Source: an uncultured Dialister sp. (lineage in GTDB: Bacteria; Bacillota; Negativicutes; Veillonellales; Dialisteraceae). From it: 34,127 bases of DNA. The position numbers were made by a program, and so were the translations under genes. The notes below the pieces were generated by a model. It had not been told where the DNA came from. It searched no databases and was given only the letters and a program-made list of their open reading frames with translations. Each line of letters opens with the position of its first letter. The stretch's first letter is position 1. Shown here in pieces: positions 15,095-23,221 of the stretch. Location of the stretch: assembly GCA_934216155.1 (NCBI GenBank), contig CAKQBK010000019.1, positions 1 to 34,127 of the forward strand. Reading direction: 5' to 3'.

Positions 15095-16627
15095 ATGACC
15101 AAAATCGCAAAGAAAGTCATGTTTCAGGGAACCAGTTCACATGTAGGCAAAAGCATTTTGACCACCGCTTTTTGTCGTATTTTAACCCAAGATGGATATA
15201 ATACCGCCCCGTTTAAAGCGCAAAATATGGCACTCAATTCCTATGTCACCCGTTCTGGTGGGGAAATTGGTCGTTCCACCGTGGCGCAGGCAGAAGCGGC
15301 TGGGGCTGATCCGATTGTACAGATGAATCCAGTGCTTTTGAAACCTACCGGCAATTCTTGTTCTCAGGTGATTTTGTTAGGTCAGTCGGTCGGAAATTAC
15401 AGCGCATCAGATTATCAGAATAAATATAGCCAGAAAGCATGGGCCAGTGTCAAAGAAGCACTGGCTTATATGGAAACCCATTATGATGCGCTGGTTATCG
15501 AAGGGGCCGGAAGTCCTGCAGAAGTCAATCTGAAGAAGAATGATATTGTCAATATGCGTATCGCCAAAGAATGCCAGGCACCGGTGTTCCTTATCGCCGA
15601 TATTGATCGTGGTGGTGCTTTGGCATCCATTGTCGGTACTTTGGAACTACTTGACGATGATGAAAGAGCGTTGGTCAAAGGTCTGATTATTAATAAATTC
15701 AGAGGGGATATTACTCTTCTGGAACCAGCACTGACATTCCTGAAAGAAAAAACAGGGATTCCGGTCCTGGGAGTCATTCCTTACTTGGATAAACTGGGAA
15801 TTGATGATGAAGATTCTGTTTCTTTACAGGACCTACCTTCGGACCATGTGATGAGAGATATTCACATTGCAGTCATTCAGACTCCAAAAATTTCCAACTT
15901 CACTGATTTTGATGCCTTGAATCATGAACCCGATGTGAATGTACGTTTCGTTCAGCAGGGAGATATGATTGGAAATCCAGACCTCATTATGCTTCCAGGC
16001 AGTAAAAATACCACCGAAGATTTGCTGTACCTGAAACGTCAGGGCTATGCAAAAGAAATCCAGGAACTGGCTGCCCAGGGCACACCAGTTATTGGCATTT
16101 GCGGTGGTTATCAGATGCTGGGTGAAAAAGTGTGTGATCCACTGCATGTAGAAAGTGAAAATGATGAAGTAGAAGGTCTTGGTCTGCTGCCTTACACCAC
16201 GTCCATGCATGGTAAGAAAAATACGTACCAGGTATATTTTGATTGCGATGATTTGCCTTTCCTGGATATGCATTTCTCCGGAAAAGACATGCGAGGCTAT
16301 GAAATTCACATGGGCGAAACCACTTTGACAAAGCCGGCCCAGTCTCTGTTCCATATCACCAAGAGAAGCGAAGAAGATGTAGACCTACAGGATGGATTCA
16401 TCAATGAAGCGCATAATGTATTTGGCACCTATTGCCATGGCATTTTTGATAACGATGAAATTCGTAGAGAAGTCCTCAATGCACTGCGTCGCAGAAAAGG
16501 ATTGAAGGAACTGCCAATCCAATTCCGCTATCACCAGTATAAGGAATCTGAATTTGACCGCTTGGCCAATACGGTAAGAAAACATTTCGATATGGATGCT
16601 TTCTATGATATTTTGGGGAAAGAATAA
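15095..16627 (+). CDS. cobQ: Cobyric acid synthase (glutamine-hydrolysing)
   Basis: The 510-aa amidotransferase adds amide groups to four carboxylates of adenosylcobyrinic acid a,c-diamide to give cobyric acid. The N-terminal synthetase half starts with the P-loop-like GTSSHVGKSILTT and carries APFKAQNMALNSYVT. The C-terminal class I glutaminase half has the nucleophile in GICGGYQMLG (Cys336) and a late histidine in FGTYCHGIFDND. A good AGAGGAG ribosome site lies at about 15080. The stop codon directly abuts the TTG start of cbiB, so the two are co-translated. The name cbiP is used for the same enzyme in anaerobic pathways. Confidence 0.96.
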   Translation: MTKIAKKVMFQGTSSHVGKSILTTAFCRILTQDGYNTAPFKAQNMALNSYVTRSGGEIGRSTVAQAEAAGADPIVQMNPVLLKPTGNSCSQVILLGQSVGNYSASDYQNKYSQKAWASVKEALAYMETHYDALVIEGAGSPAEVNLKKNDIVNMRIAKECQAPVFLIADIDRGGALASIVGTLELLDDDERALVKGLIINKFRGDITLLEPALTFLKEKTGIPVLGVIPYLDKLGIDDEDSVSLQDLPSDHVMRDIHIAVIQTPKISNFTDFDALNHEPDVNVRFVQQGDMIGNPDLIMLPGSKNTTEDLLYLKRQGYAKEIQELAAQGTPVIGICGGYQMLGEKVCDPLHVESENDEVEGLGLLPYTTSMHGKKNTYQVYFDCDDLPFLDMHFSGKDMRGYEIHMGETTLTKPAQSLFHITKRSEEDVDLQDGFINEAHNVFGTYCHGIFDNDEIRREVLNALRRRKGLKELPIQFRYHQYKESEFDRLANTVRKHFDMDAFYDILGKE

Positions 16628-17605
16628 TTGGAAAGCTGGTATTACTCCGCCTTATATGCAGCCATTCCTTTGGCTGCCTTAGTGGTGGATACGGTATATG
16701 GAGACCCTCGGTCGAATTATCATCCGGTGGTACTCATAGGAAATTTGATTTCCTTTTATGAAAATAAATTGTATCCCAAAGTCAAGACGTCCAATGGAAA
16801 TATGTTTTTCCGTGGCATGATTGTGGTGCTGCTTGTTCTTTTGACCGTAGGACTTTTGACCGGTTTTCTTGTATGGCTTGGAAACCAGGCAGGCATTCTT
16901 CTCTATGCTGCACTAGCTACGGTGATTCTCTATTTCACCATGACACCCAGGGCATTGGCAAGAGACGGGTTGGAGATTTATCATCTCTTGAAAGATGGGG
17001 ATATCGTAACCGCTCGTAAACGTCTCAGTTGGATTGTAGGCCGTGATACAGAAAACTTGGAAGAAGGAGATATCGCTCGCGGTACCATTGAAACCGTGGC
17101 TGAGAATACCACGGACGGTATTATTTCGCCGCTGTTCTATTTCCTACTTTTTGGTCCCGTAGGAGCCATGGTGTATCGAGCTGGAAATACCATGGATTCC
17201 ATGCTAGGCTATAAAAATGATCGATATCTCTTCTTCGGTCGCTTTGCTGCTCGGTTGGATGATGTACTGAACTATATCCCAGCTCGCATTACTTTTCTTC
17301 TTTTCGTGGTAGCCGCTTACTTACTACAACTGGATGGAAAGAATGCTACCAAAATTGGGCTCCGTGATGCGCCGAAACATCCGAGTCCCAACGGAGGCTA
17401 TGCAGAAGCAACTGTAGCAGGCGCTATGCATGTACAGCTCGGTGGATATAATTACTATGAAGGAAAACCAGAATTTCGTGAATACATGGGCGATCCAGAA
17501 GTGCTTCTTAAGGCAGATCATATTAAGACGTCCATTATGATGATGTATGGTGCTACTATTTTATTCATTCTTGTAGAATCGATATTGATTTTCTGGCTTT
17601 GGTAA
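16628..17605 (+). CDS. cbiB: Adenosylcobinamide-phosphate synthase
   Basis: The 325-aa membrane enzyme attaches aminopropanol phosphate to cobyric acid. DTVYGDPRSNYHPVVLIG near residue 21, GTIETVAENTTDGIISPLF in the middle and DAPKHPSPNGGYAEATVAGA near the C-terminus are the family hallmarks, with about four to six hydrophobic segments. It begins with TTG immediately after the cobQ stop (no intervening base), with GGGG at 16615-16618 as a weak ribosome site, so translation probably depends on cobQ. It acts on the product of CobD, encoded further downstream. Confidence 0.95.
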   Translation: MESWYYSALYAAIPLAALVVDTVYGDPRSNYHPVVLIGNLISFYENKLYPKVKTSNGNMFFRGMIVVLLVLLTVGLLTGFLVWLGNQAGILLYAALATVILYFTMTPRALARDGLEIYHLLKDGDIVTARKRLSWIVGRDTENLEEGDIARGTIETVAENTTDGIISPLFYFLLFGPVGAMVYRAGNTMDSMLGYKNDRYLFFGRFAARLDDVLNYIPARITFLLFVVAAYLLQLDGKNATKIGLRDAPKHPSPNGGYAEATVAGAMHVQLGGYNYYEGKPEFREYMGDPEVLLKADHIKTSIMMMYGATILFILVESILIFWLW

Positions 17606-17606
17606 T

Positions 17607-17905
17607 TTAGTGACTAGTAACTAGATAGTTTTACATGTGATTGGCTATAACAATTATTTCATAATCCATTTTGTAAACTAGTTAGAAGTGAGGAATTAGG
17701 AGTGAGGAGTGGTGGAAGGGGCACACAATTCATAAAGTGCCCCAATACCCTCTTTTTATATAAGACACTTTTCATACAATTTGTGTAAAAATGAGCAGCA
17801 CTTCCAAAGTTTATCCGCCGCACTACTATTTCTCACTTCAAACGTCTCATTTCTAACCAAAGGAATCTTTTCTTTTACATGCCAATGCTAATTACTAGTT
17901 ACTAC
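17607..17905. repeat. Family B repeat with a family C element nested inside
   Basis: TAGTGACTAGTAACTAGATA at 17608-17627 and ATTACTAGTTACTAC at 17891-17905 are inverse family B arms. They are separated by about 260 bp that contains a complete family C element. This fills the 314-bp gap between cbiB and cobS; no gene is visible in it. Confidence 0.65.
17681..17857. repeat. Family C repeat, complete inverted copy
   Basis: GTTAGAAGTGAGGAATTAGG at 17681-17700 is mirrored by CTCACTTCAAACGTCTCAT and TTCTAACC at 17832-17857. Inside lies the GGAAGGGGCACAC to GTGCCCCAATACCC hairpin, the reverse orientation of the block at 13395-13462. Confidence 0.72.
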
Positions 17906-17919
17906 TTTTGGTGATATAT

Positions 17920-18669
17920 ATGAATGCATTTCTTGTGGGGCTCCAGTTTCTGACCCGTATCCATATTTCTAACAGAACCGTATGGAATGATGAGGAATTC
18001 GGAAAAAGTGTTTCCTATTTTCCTATGATTGGTTGGATCATTGGTGCCTTTCTGTGTTTACTATATTTCTTAATGGAACCATTGGGGGTTCCACTGTTGA
18101 CCGGCTTTTTACTGGTGGTTGGAGAATTGTTTCTTACTGGAGGCACGCTGGCAGATGGACTGATGGATTCTTCCGATGGGCTTTTCTCCGGTCGTTCCAA
18201 AGAACGGTGTTTGGAAATCATGAAAGATAGCCTGATTGGCTCTTTTGGCATGCTTTCTATTCTCATCTACGTACTTTTGACCACTCTTTGCTTAGGTTCT
18301 ATCGATACATCTCTGTACATGGTTCTGATTGCGATGCCTACCTTAGGACGGCTTAACTTGGTCATCAGCATTTGTGAATACCCTTATGCCCGGCCTTATG
18401 GGATGGGGAAATCCTTCGCTGCCTATCGCAGTCCCTGGGCCGTAGAAGTGGCAGCAGTGACAGCTCTCCTTCCAGCACTTTACTTTGGTTTCACCTATTT
18501 GCTTTTGGCAGGCTTTGCCATTCTTTTGGGACTCTACTTGAACCATTGGGTAGTTGGAAAAATAGGTGGTACCACAGGGGATACCTACGGATTTGTCAAT
18601 CAAATCACGGAAGCAAGTATTGCATTATTATTTGTTATTTTGACAAGGGGGAATCTATGGCCTATGTAG
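17920..18669 (+). CDS. cobS: Adenosylcobinamide-GDP ribazoletransferase (cobalamin synthase)
   Basis: The 249-aa integral membrane enzyme joins adenosylcobinamide-GDP to alpha-ribazole (phosphate). GGTLADGLMDSSDGLFSG (about residues 74-91) with its paired aspartates is the metal-binding active-site motif; LEIMKDSLIGSFGM and GKIGGTTGDTYGFVNQITE are further family marks. ATG at 17920 has GGTGAT 4-9 nt upstream; TTG at 17908 overlaps that site and is rejected. The 3' end overlaps the pduX-like gene by 13 bp in a different frame, which suggests tight coupling. Confidence 0.94.
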   Translation: MNAFLVGLQFLTRIHISNRTVWNDEEFGKSVSYFPMIGWIIGAFLCLLYFLMEPLGVPLLTGFLLVVGELFLTGGTLADGLMDSSDGLFSGRSKERCLEIMKDSLIGSFGMLSILIYVLLTTLCLGSIDTSLYMVLIAMPTLGRLNLVISICEYPYARPYGMGKSFAAYRSPWAVEVAAVTALLPALYFGFTYLLLAGFAILLGLYLNHWVVGKIGGTTGDTYGFVNQITEASIALLFVILTRGNLWPM

Positions 18670-19514
18670 TCAGTTCACCAGGATCCTGCGGCGAATTTAT
18701 CCAAGGATATGCCAATGGTTCTTCCTTTATGGTGACTTGTCCCATTAATCGATACGCCAAGGCTTTGGTGACTGAAAATGCAAAGGAAATTCTTCCTGAA
18801 AAAGCAAAACAAGCAGCCCTGAAAACGTTAGCTTATTTAGGTGCGGCCAATGAAATGCCGAAAGTAGAATTGATTTCTTCGATCCCCAAAGGAAAAGGCC
18901 TTGCTTCTAGTACCGCCGATATCAGTGCGGTATCCCAGGCAGTGGCACTGTCTTTGGGGCGAAAACTTTCTGCTGAAGAAATCGCCCACATTGCCCTATC
19001 CATTGAACCCAGTGATGCTACTTTTTTTGAAGGTATTGTGCAATTTGATTATCGCCAGGGAAAACTGATTCGTCCTATGGGACTTTGTCCGGCCATGGAT
19101 ATTCTTATCTATGATTGTGGTGGGGAAGTAGACACCATGACGTTCAACTCTAGAAATGATTTGATTGCGCTGCAGAAAAGCAATGAAAAGGAAATTGCAA
19201 AAGCGGTGTCTCTTTTTGAACGAGGGATTCGCCAGCAATCAATAGAGAACATCGGAAAGGCTGCATCCATCAGTGCGTTTTGCAATCAGAAAATTTTATA
19301 TAAAAAACAACTGGATGATTTCTATCGCGTCGGTGTGGCTGCTGGGGGAAAAGGAATCGTCTGCGCCCATAGTGGTACCGTGTTGGGCTTGATTCTCCCT
19401 CATGGTACAGATGAAAAACCAATCCGACAGATTTTAGAAAAAGAAATCGAACACATTGAATTTCTCGATTACGTCAGTGTTACCAATCAGGGAATGCAGA
19501 TTACTGGTGCTTAG
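18657..19514 (+). CDS. pduX: PduX-like L-threonine kinase (GHMP family)
   Basis: The 285-aa GHMP kinase opens with SSPGSCGEFIQG, a start motif typical of PduX, and carries the ATP loop IPKGKGLASSTADISA at about residues 78-93 and a C-terminal AHSGTVLGLIL strand. PduX phosphorylates free L-threonine to the L-threonine phosphate that CobD decarboxylates. Location between cobS and cobD supports that role over other GHMP substrates. ATG at 18657 with AAGGGGGAA just upstream is used; a frame open from 18546 lies within cobS and is rejected. The gene starts inside the cobS 3' end. Confidence 0.88.
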   Translation: MAYVVSSPGSCGEFIQGYANGSSFMVTCPINRYAKALVTENAKEILPEKAKQAALKTLAYLGAANEMPKVELISSIPKGKGLASSTADISAVSQAVALSLGRKLSAEEIAHIALSIEPSDATFFEGIVQFDYRQGKLIRPMGLCPAMDILIYDCGGEVDTMTFNSRNDLIALQKSNEKEIAKAVSLFERGIRQQSIENIGKAASISAFCNQKILYKKQLDDFYRVGVAAGGKGIVCAHSGTVLGLILPHGTDEKPIRQILEKEIEHIEFLDYVSVTNQGMQITGA

Positions 19515-19573
19515 GGATTACCATGTTGTTATGTCAAGATTTGAGCTAGTAAGCATGATTTTGTTAGAAGTTA

Positions 19574-19722
19574 AAGGGTTTTCAAGGTACTGAAGGTTCT
19601 AAGGGTTCTCGAATGTGCTTATAAACGTTAGCGTTATTCATCTCGTTCAAGAGACGTGAAAACCTGCAGTATCTTTTCCACGAAAGAATCACATATTTCG
19701 CTTAACCTAACAGTATTTCTAA
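19574..19722. repeat. Family A hairpin repeat with conserved right flank
   Basis: Left arm (AAAGGGTTTTCAAGG, CTGAAGGTTCTAAGGGTTCT), core (CGAATGTGCTTATAAACGTT to ATCTCGTTCAAG) and a degraded right arm. Beyond it, GAAAGAATCACATATTTCGC then TTAACCTAACAGTATT matches the flank of the copies at 21631 and 23030. It separates pduX from cobD. Confidence 0.7.
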
Positions 19723-19800
19723 AAATTGACAATTGGTGACTAATCATCAAAATAGTGCGTCGGCAATCCATAAAGTTTACTATATAAGAAGGTGAATGAT

Positions 19801-20883
19801 ATGACCATCAAATCGTCTCGCCATGGTGGCGATGTATTTGGACTTTCAGAAGAAGAGCGACAGAAAACCATTGATTTCAGCATCAATATCAATCCGTTGG
19901 GGCTTTCTCCTATGGGGAAGAAAGCCCTTTGTTGTGCCTGGGAAACGGAAACCCTTCGGTACCCTGATGTAGAATGTAGAGAGTTACGTCACCAGCTGTC
20001 CATCCGGTATGGCATGGCAGAAGAAACCATCGCCTTAGGAAATGGTGCCACGGAACTGATGTATAAAATGTTGGAACTGCTTCGGCCACAAAAAGTCATC
20101 GTGACCGCTCCTGCCTTCAGCGAATATCGATTATCTGCTGAGGCTGCCCATGTGCCGGTGGAAAGTGTCGTTCTCCACAAAGAAAATAATTTTCATCTTC
20201 CTATAGAAACCATCAAGGAAAAGATGACGAAACACACTTTGGTATACCTGGGCAATCCGAATAATCCCGATGGACAGCTTCTTCCAAAGGAAGATTTTTT
20301 ATTCTTACTGAAACGGGCTAAAGAAACAGAAAGTTTCCTCTTTATTGACGAATCCTTCATTGATTTTGTGGAAGAAGATGTATCCTATCGTTCCTATTTC
20401 AAAGATAATGATTGTGGCGCCGTGGTGATGTCTCTGACAAAATTCTATGCCGTACCGGGGCTCCGTATTGGCTGCGCTTTCATGAGTCCTTCTTTATGTG
20501 AACAATTGAAGGACACATTCATTCCATGGAATGTCAATGGTTTGGCTCAATGCTATATGACCGCCGCTTTACAAGACAGTGCCTATCAAGAAGAAACGGT
20601 GTTGTATTGTAAAAAAGAAAGACGTGCTTTGGTGGAAGCATTGGAAAAATTGCCCTATGTGGAAGTACTTCCCGGTTGTGTCAATTTTATTCTTTGCCGA
20701 CTCATCAATCGTTTCGTCAATACTGCGGCCCTGCAAGAAGCACTACGACCCTATCACATCTTTATCCGTCAATGTGGTAATTACGAAGGATTAGATAATA
20801 CCTATTTCCGTGTGGCTGTCAGGACGGAAGAAGAAAACAGGAAATTGTTAGAGGCTTTGGAAAGTTTAGTACCTAGGGATTAG
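19801..20883 (+). CDS. cobD: Threonine-phosphate decarboxylase
   Basis: The 360-aa PLP enzyme (class II aminotransferase fold) turns L-threonine phosphate into (R)-1-amino-2-propanol phosphate, used by CbiB. The PLP lysine is Lys214 in SLTKFYAVPGLRIG; LGNGATELMY near the N-terminus and YLGNPNNPDGQL are the cofactor-binding loops. The close relative histidinol-phosphate aminotransferase is the alternative, but the SRHGGDVFG opening and the neighbours favour CobD. ATG at 19801 has AAGGTGA at 19789-19795; the GTG at 19792 lies in that site. Confidence 0.92.
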   Translation: MTIKSSRHGGDVFGLSEEERQKTIDFSININPLGLSPMGKKALCCAWETETLRYPDVECRELRHQLSIRYGMAEETIALGNGATELMYKMLELLRPQKVIVTAPAFSEYRLSAEAAHVPVESVVLHKENNFHLPIETIKEKMTKHTLVYLGNPNNPDGQLLPKEDFLFLLKRAKETESFLFIDESFIDFVEEDVSYRSYFKDNDCGAVVMSLTKFYAVPGLRIGCAFMSPSLCEQLKDTFIPWNVNGLAQCYMTAALQDSAYQEETVLYCKKERRALVEALEKLPYVEVLPGCVNFILCRLINRFVNTAALQEALRPYHIFIRQCGNYEGLDNTYFRVAVRTEEENRKLLEALESLVPRD

Positions 20884-20922
20884 ATACTCTATTCATACTT
20901 AAAAATAAGGAGTTAGTTATAT

Positions 20923-21576
20923 ATGATTACGCTCTATATGATTCGCCACGGAGAAACGGAATGGAATAAATCAGGTCGCTACCAGGGATCCACCGATGTG
21001 GACTTATCGGAAATGGGGCTGTTGCAAGCGCAAAAGACAGCGGAATATTTCCGAGGTATTTCTCTTGATGGTGTCATTTCCAGCCCCTTGAAGCGTGCTA
21101 GAATCACCGCAGAAGGAATTGCCAAGTCTCATCAGCTAGAATTGGAATTGGTACCGGAACTGCAAGAACTTTGTTTTGGTGATTGGGAAGGAAAGACCTT
21201 TGGTGAAATCGATACGCTTTGGCCAGGCATGATGGATGAAATGTACCATCATCCAGATACGCTTCGTTTACCTCATGGCGAGTCCTTCCTGGATTGCCAG
21301 AAACGAACCATGTCTTTTATCAATCAACTGCTTCAAAGAGGAGATAACAAATCCTACGCCATCGTCAGTCATGGAGCTGCCCTTCGTACTATCATCTGCG
21401 CTATGATTGATATCCCCTTGGCCCGTTCGTGGAATATGGGTTTGTCCAATGCCAGTGTGACCACCATTCATCACTATGTGGGAGAAAAGAATATGGCAGA
21501 TATGAATATGCTATTTTCTCTGAATCAGACGTCCCATTTAGAAGAAGCAGGCACGCCACACATGTATACAAAATAA
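20923..21576 (+). CDS. cobC: Alpha-ribazole phosphatase (histidine phosphatase family)
   Basis: The 217-aa protein has the phosphoglycerate-mutase-type core: phosphohistidine in IRHGETEWN (His9), SSPLKRARITAE, the acid in ELCFGDWEGKTF and a second histidine in IVSHGAALRT. CobC removes the 5'-phosphate from alpha-ribazole phosphate or cobalamin phosphate. Sequence alone would allow another small phosphatase; position 39 bp after cobD at the end of the cobalamin cluster makes CobC the best call. AAGGAG at 20907-20912 is the ribosome site. Confidence 0.85.
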   Translation: MITLYMIRHGETEWNKSGRYQGSTDVDLSEMGLLQAQKTAEYFRGISLDGVISSPLKRARITAEGIAKSHQLELELVPELQELCFGDWEGKTFGEIDTLWPGMMDEMYHHPDTLRLPHGESFLDCQKRTMSFINQLLQRGDNKSYAIVSHGAALRTIICAMIDIPLARSWNMGLSNASVTTIHHYVGEKNMADMNMLFSLNQTSHLEEAGTPHMYTK

Positions 21577-21630
21577 ATTGTACAGTGTCTGGTGAGTGCA
21601 ATATAGAGTGTTTCCTTTTGTCGTAGGTGT

Positions 21631-21772
21631 ACAAGGTTCTGAAGGTTCTAAGATTTCTCAAATGTGCTGATAAACGCTATTATCTCATTTGAGAACCTTA
21701 AGAACCCTTAAAACCTTCAGAAATTTTGGCGTGAAAGAAATCATCATTATCTTAACTTAACACTATTACGTA
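21631..21772. repeat. Family A hairpin repeat with conserved right flank
   Basis: Left arm CAAGGTTCTGAAGGTTCTAA and following, core CAAATGTGCTGATAAACGCT then ATTATCTCATTTG, right arm AGAACCTTAAGAACCCTTAA and following. The flank GAAAGAAATCATCATTATC then TTAACTTAACACTATTACG matches copies at 19574 and 23030. It separates cobC from ppaC. Confidence 0.78.
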
Positions 21773-21830
21773 TAGGGAAAATAGGAATTGGTTTTCTGTG
21801 TAATTCTCACTTTTTCCCGTATGTAACTTA

Positions 21831-21839
21831 TGGTATAAT
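21831..21839 (+). promoter_or_regulatory. Extended -10 promoter of ppaC
   Basis: TGGTATAAT (21831-21839) is a perfect extended -10 element 53 bp before the ppaC start. No convincing -35 is seen, which fits this promoter class. Confidence 0.65.
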
Positions 21840-21892
21840 GGATTAGAAATTTTAATTGCTATAAGCAGTAAAAAGTAAAGGAGCGTTTTCTT

Positions 21893-22819
21893 ATGAGCAA
21901 AATTTTTGTTATCGGACATAAATCCCCAGATACAGACAGCATTGCAGCTGCTATTTCTTATTCCTATCTGAAACAGCAGCAGGGCGTAGATGCTGTTGCT
22001 GCTAGAGCTGGTGAACTGAACAAAGAATCCAAGTACGCATTGGATTATTTCAAAGTAGCAGAACCAGAATACCTGGCTTCTGTAGAACCAGGCACCCAGC
22101 TGATTCTGGTGGATCACAATGAATCCAAGCAGTGCGTAGACGGCGTGAAAGATGCAGACGTACTGGAATTGATTGACCATCACCGCATTGGTGATTTTGA
22201 AACAGCTAACCCCATTTTCATCCTGGTTCGCCCAGTAGGCTGTGTCAATACCGTCATTTGGGGACTGTACAAAGCGGCAGGCATTCAGCCATCCAAAGCC
22301 GTGGCTGGTATGATGCTCTCTGCTATCATCTCTGATACCGTTCTGTTCCGTTCTCCAACCACCACTGAAGAAGATAAGAAAGCGGTAGCTGAATTGGCTG
22401 ACATTGCTGGTGTAGATTACGAAGCCTATGGTATGGATATGCTGAAGGCCGGTGCTGATATTTCTGATTACCCAGCTGAAAAACTGGCTCACAACGATAC
22501 CAAAGAATTTGAATCCAATGGCAAGACATTCAGCTGCGGACAGATTTCTGTGATGGACCTGGCTCCTATCAATGAAAAGAAAGCAGAAATCATGAAAGCC
22601 CTGGAAGCTACCAAAGCAGAAAAAGGCTATGAAGCATCTTACCTGATGGTTACCGATATTCTGGCTGAAGATACCTATCTGTGGTTCACCGCCGGAGCAG
22701 AAGAAGCTGCTGAAAAAGCATTTGATAAGAAAGCAGAAAACGGTTACGTATACCTGCCGAAGGTAATGTCCCGTAAGAAACAGGTTGCTCCGTTCCTGCT
22801 CAAAGTGTATGGAGAATGA
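21893..22819 (+). CDS. ppaC: Manganese-dependent inorganic pyrophosphatase (family II)
   Basis: The 308-aa DHH-family enzyme hydrolyses pyrophosphate released by biosynthesis. The metal sites are GHKSPDTDSIAAAISY (residues 8-23), the DHH motif in LIDHHRIGDF, and ISDTVLFRSPTTT. The C-terminal DHHA2 domain ends with SRKKQVAPFL, the substrate-binding SRKKQ loop. No CBS or DRTGG insert is present, so it is the short, constitutive form. AAAGGAG lies 9 nt before the ATG. It has its own promoter and terminator. Codon use is visibly more biased than in the neighbours, fitting high expression. Confidence 0.97.
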   Translation: MSKIFVIGHKSPDTDSIAAAISYSYLKQQQGVDAVAARAGELNKESKYALDYFKVAEPEYLASVEPGTQLILVDHNESKQCVDGVKDADVLELIDHHRIGDFETANPIFILVRPVGCVNTVIWGLYKAAGIQPSKAVAGMMLSAIISDTVLFRSPTTTEEDKKAVAELADIAGVDYEAYGMDMLKAGADISDYPAEKLAHNDTKEFESNGKTFSCGQISVMDLAPINEKKAEIMKALEATKAEKGYEASYLMVTDILAEDTYLWFTAGAEEAAEKAFDKKAENGYVYLPKVMSRKKQVAPFLLKVYGE

Positions 22820-22885
22820 TATTTGCTTGATACCTTATAAGCAGATTTGCGGTCTATCCGCTAACTGAATCGGTTATAAAAGGTT

Positions 22886-22938
22886 AAAAAGGGTATAAAG
22901 GGTTATAATTGATTCTCATAACCCTTTATACCCTTTTT
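22886..22938 (+). terminator. Terminator-like perfect 21-bp hairpin after ppaC
   Basis: Arms 22886-22906 (AAAAAGGGTATAAAGGGTTA and one more base) and 22918-22938 are exact inverses with an 11-nt loop and T5 at the end. The stem is itself built of GGGTATAAAGGGTTATA-type repeats, and further GGTTATAAAAGGTTA units precede it. It probably ends the ppaC transcript. Confidence 0.8.
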
Positions 22939-23029
22939 ATGTGGAAATATCGTTATTTTCATGCCCATATATACCAATGTCATTAAGCTAAGGATTTGCA
23001 TTGATAGGCATGATCCTGCTAGTTGAGCA

Positions 23030-23211
23030 TAAGGTTCTGAAGGTTCTAAGGGTACAAAGGGTTCTCACGTTCCTCGAATGAGCTGATAGACACTAGCGTT
23101 ATCATATCAATCAGGGAACCTGAGAAACTTAAGAATCCTGAGCAACCTGAGAAATCTTGCCTCAAAAGAGATCATCCCATATTTCGCTTAATGAAACACC
23201 ATTACCATAGT
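23030..23211. repeat. Family A hairpin repeat with conserved right flank
   Basis: Left arm AAGGTTCTGAAGGTTCTAAG to GGGTTCTCACGTTCCT, near-consensus core CGAATGAGCTGATAGACACT then AGCGTTATCATATCAATC, right arm GGGAACCTGAGAAACTTAAG to GAGCAACCTGAG. The flank AAAAGAGATCATCCCATATT then TCGCTTAATGAAACACCATT runs up to the pcrA ribosome site. With the ppaC hairpin it fills the 402-bp gap. Confidence 0.8.
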
Positions 23212-23221
23212 AGGAGGTTTA

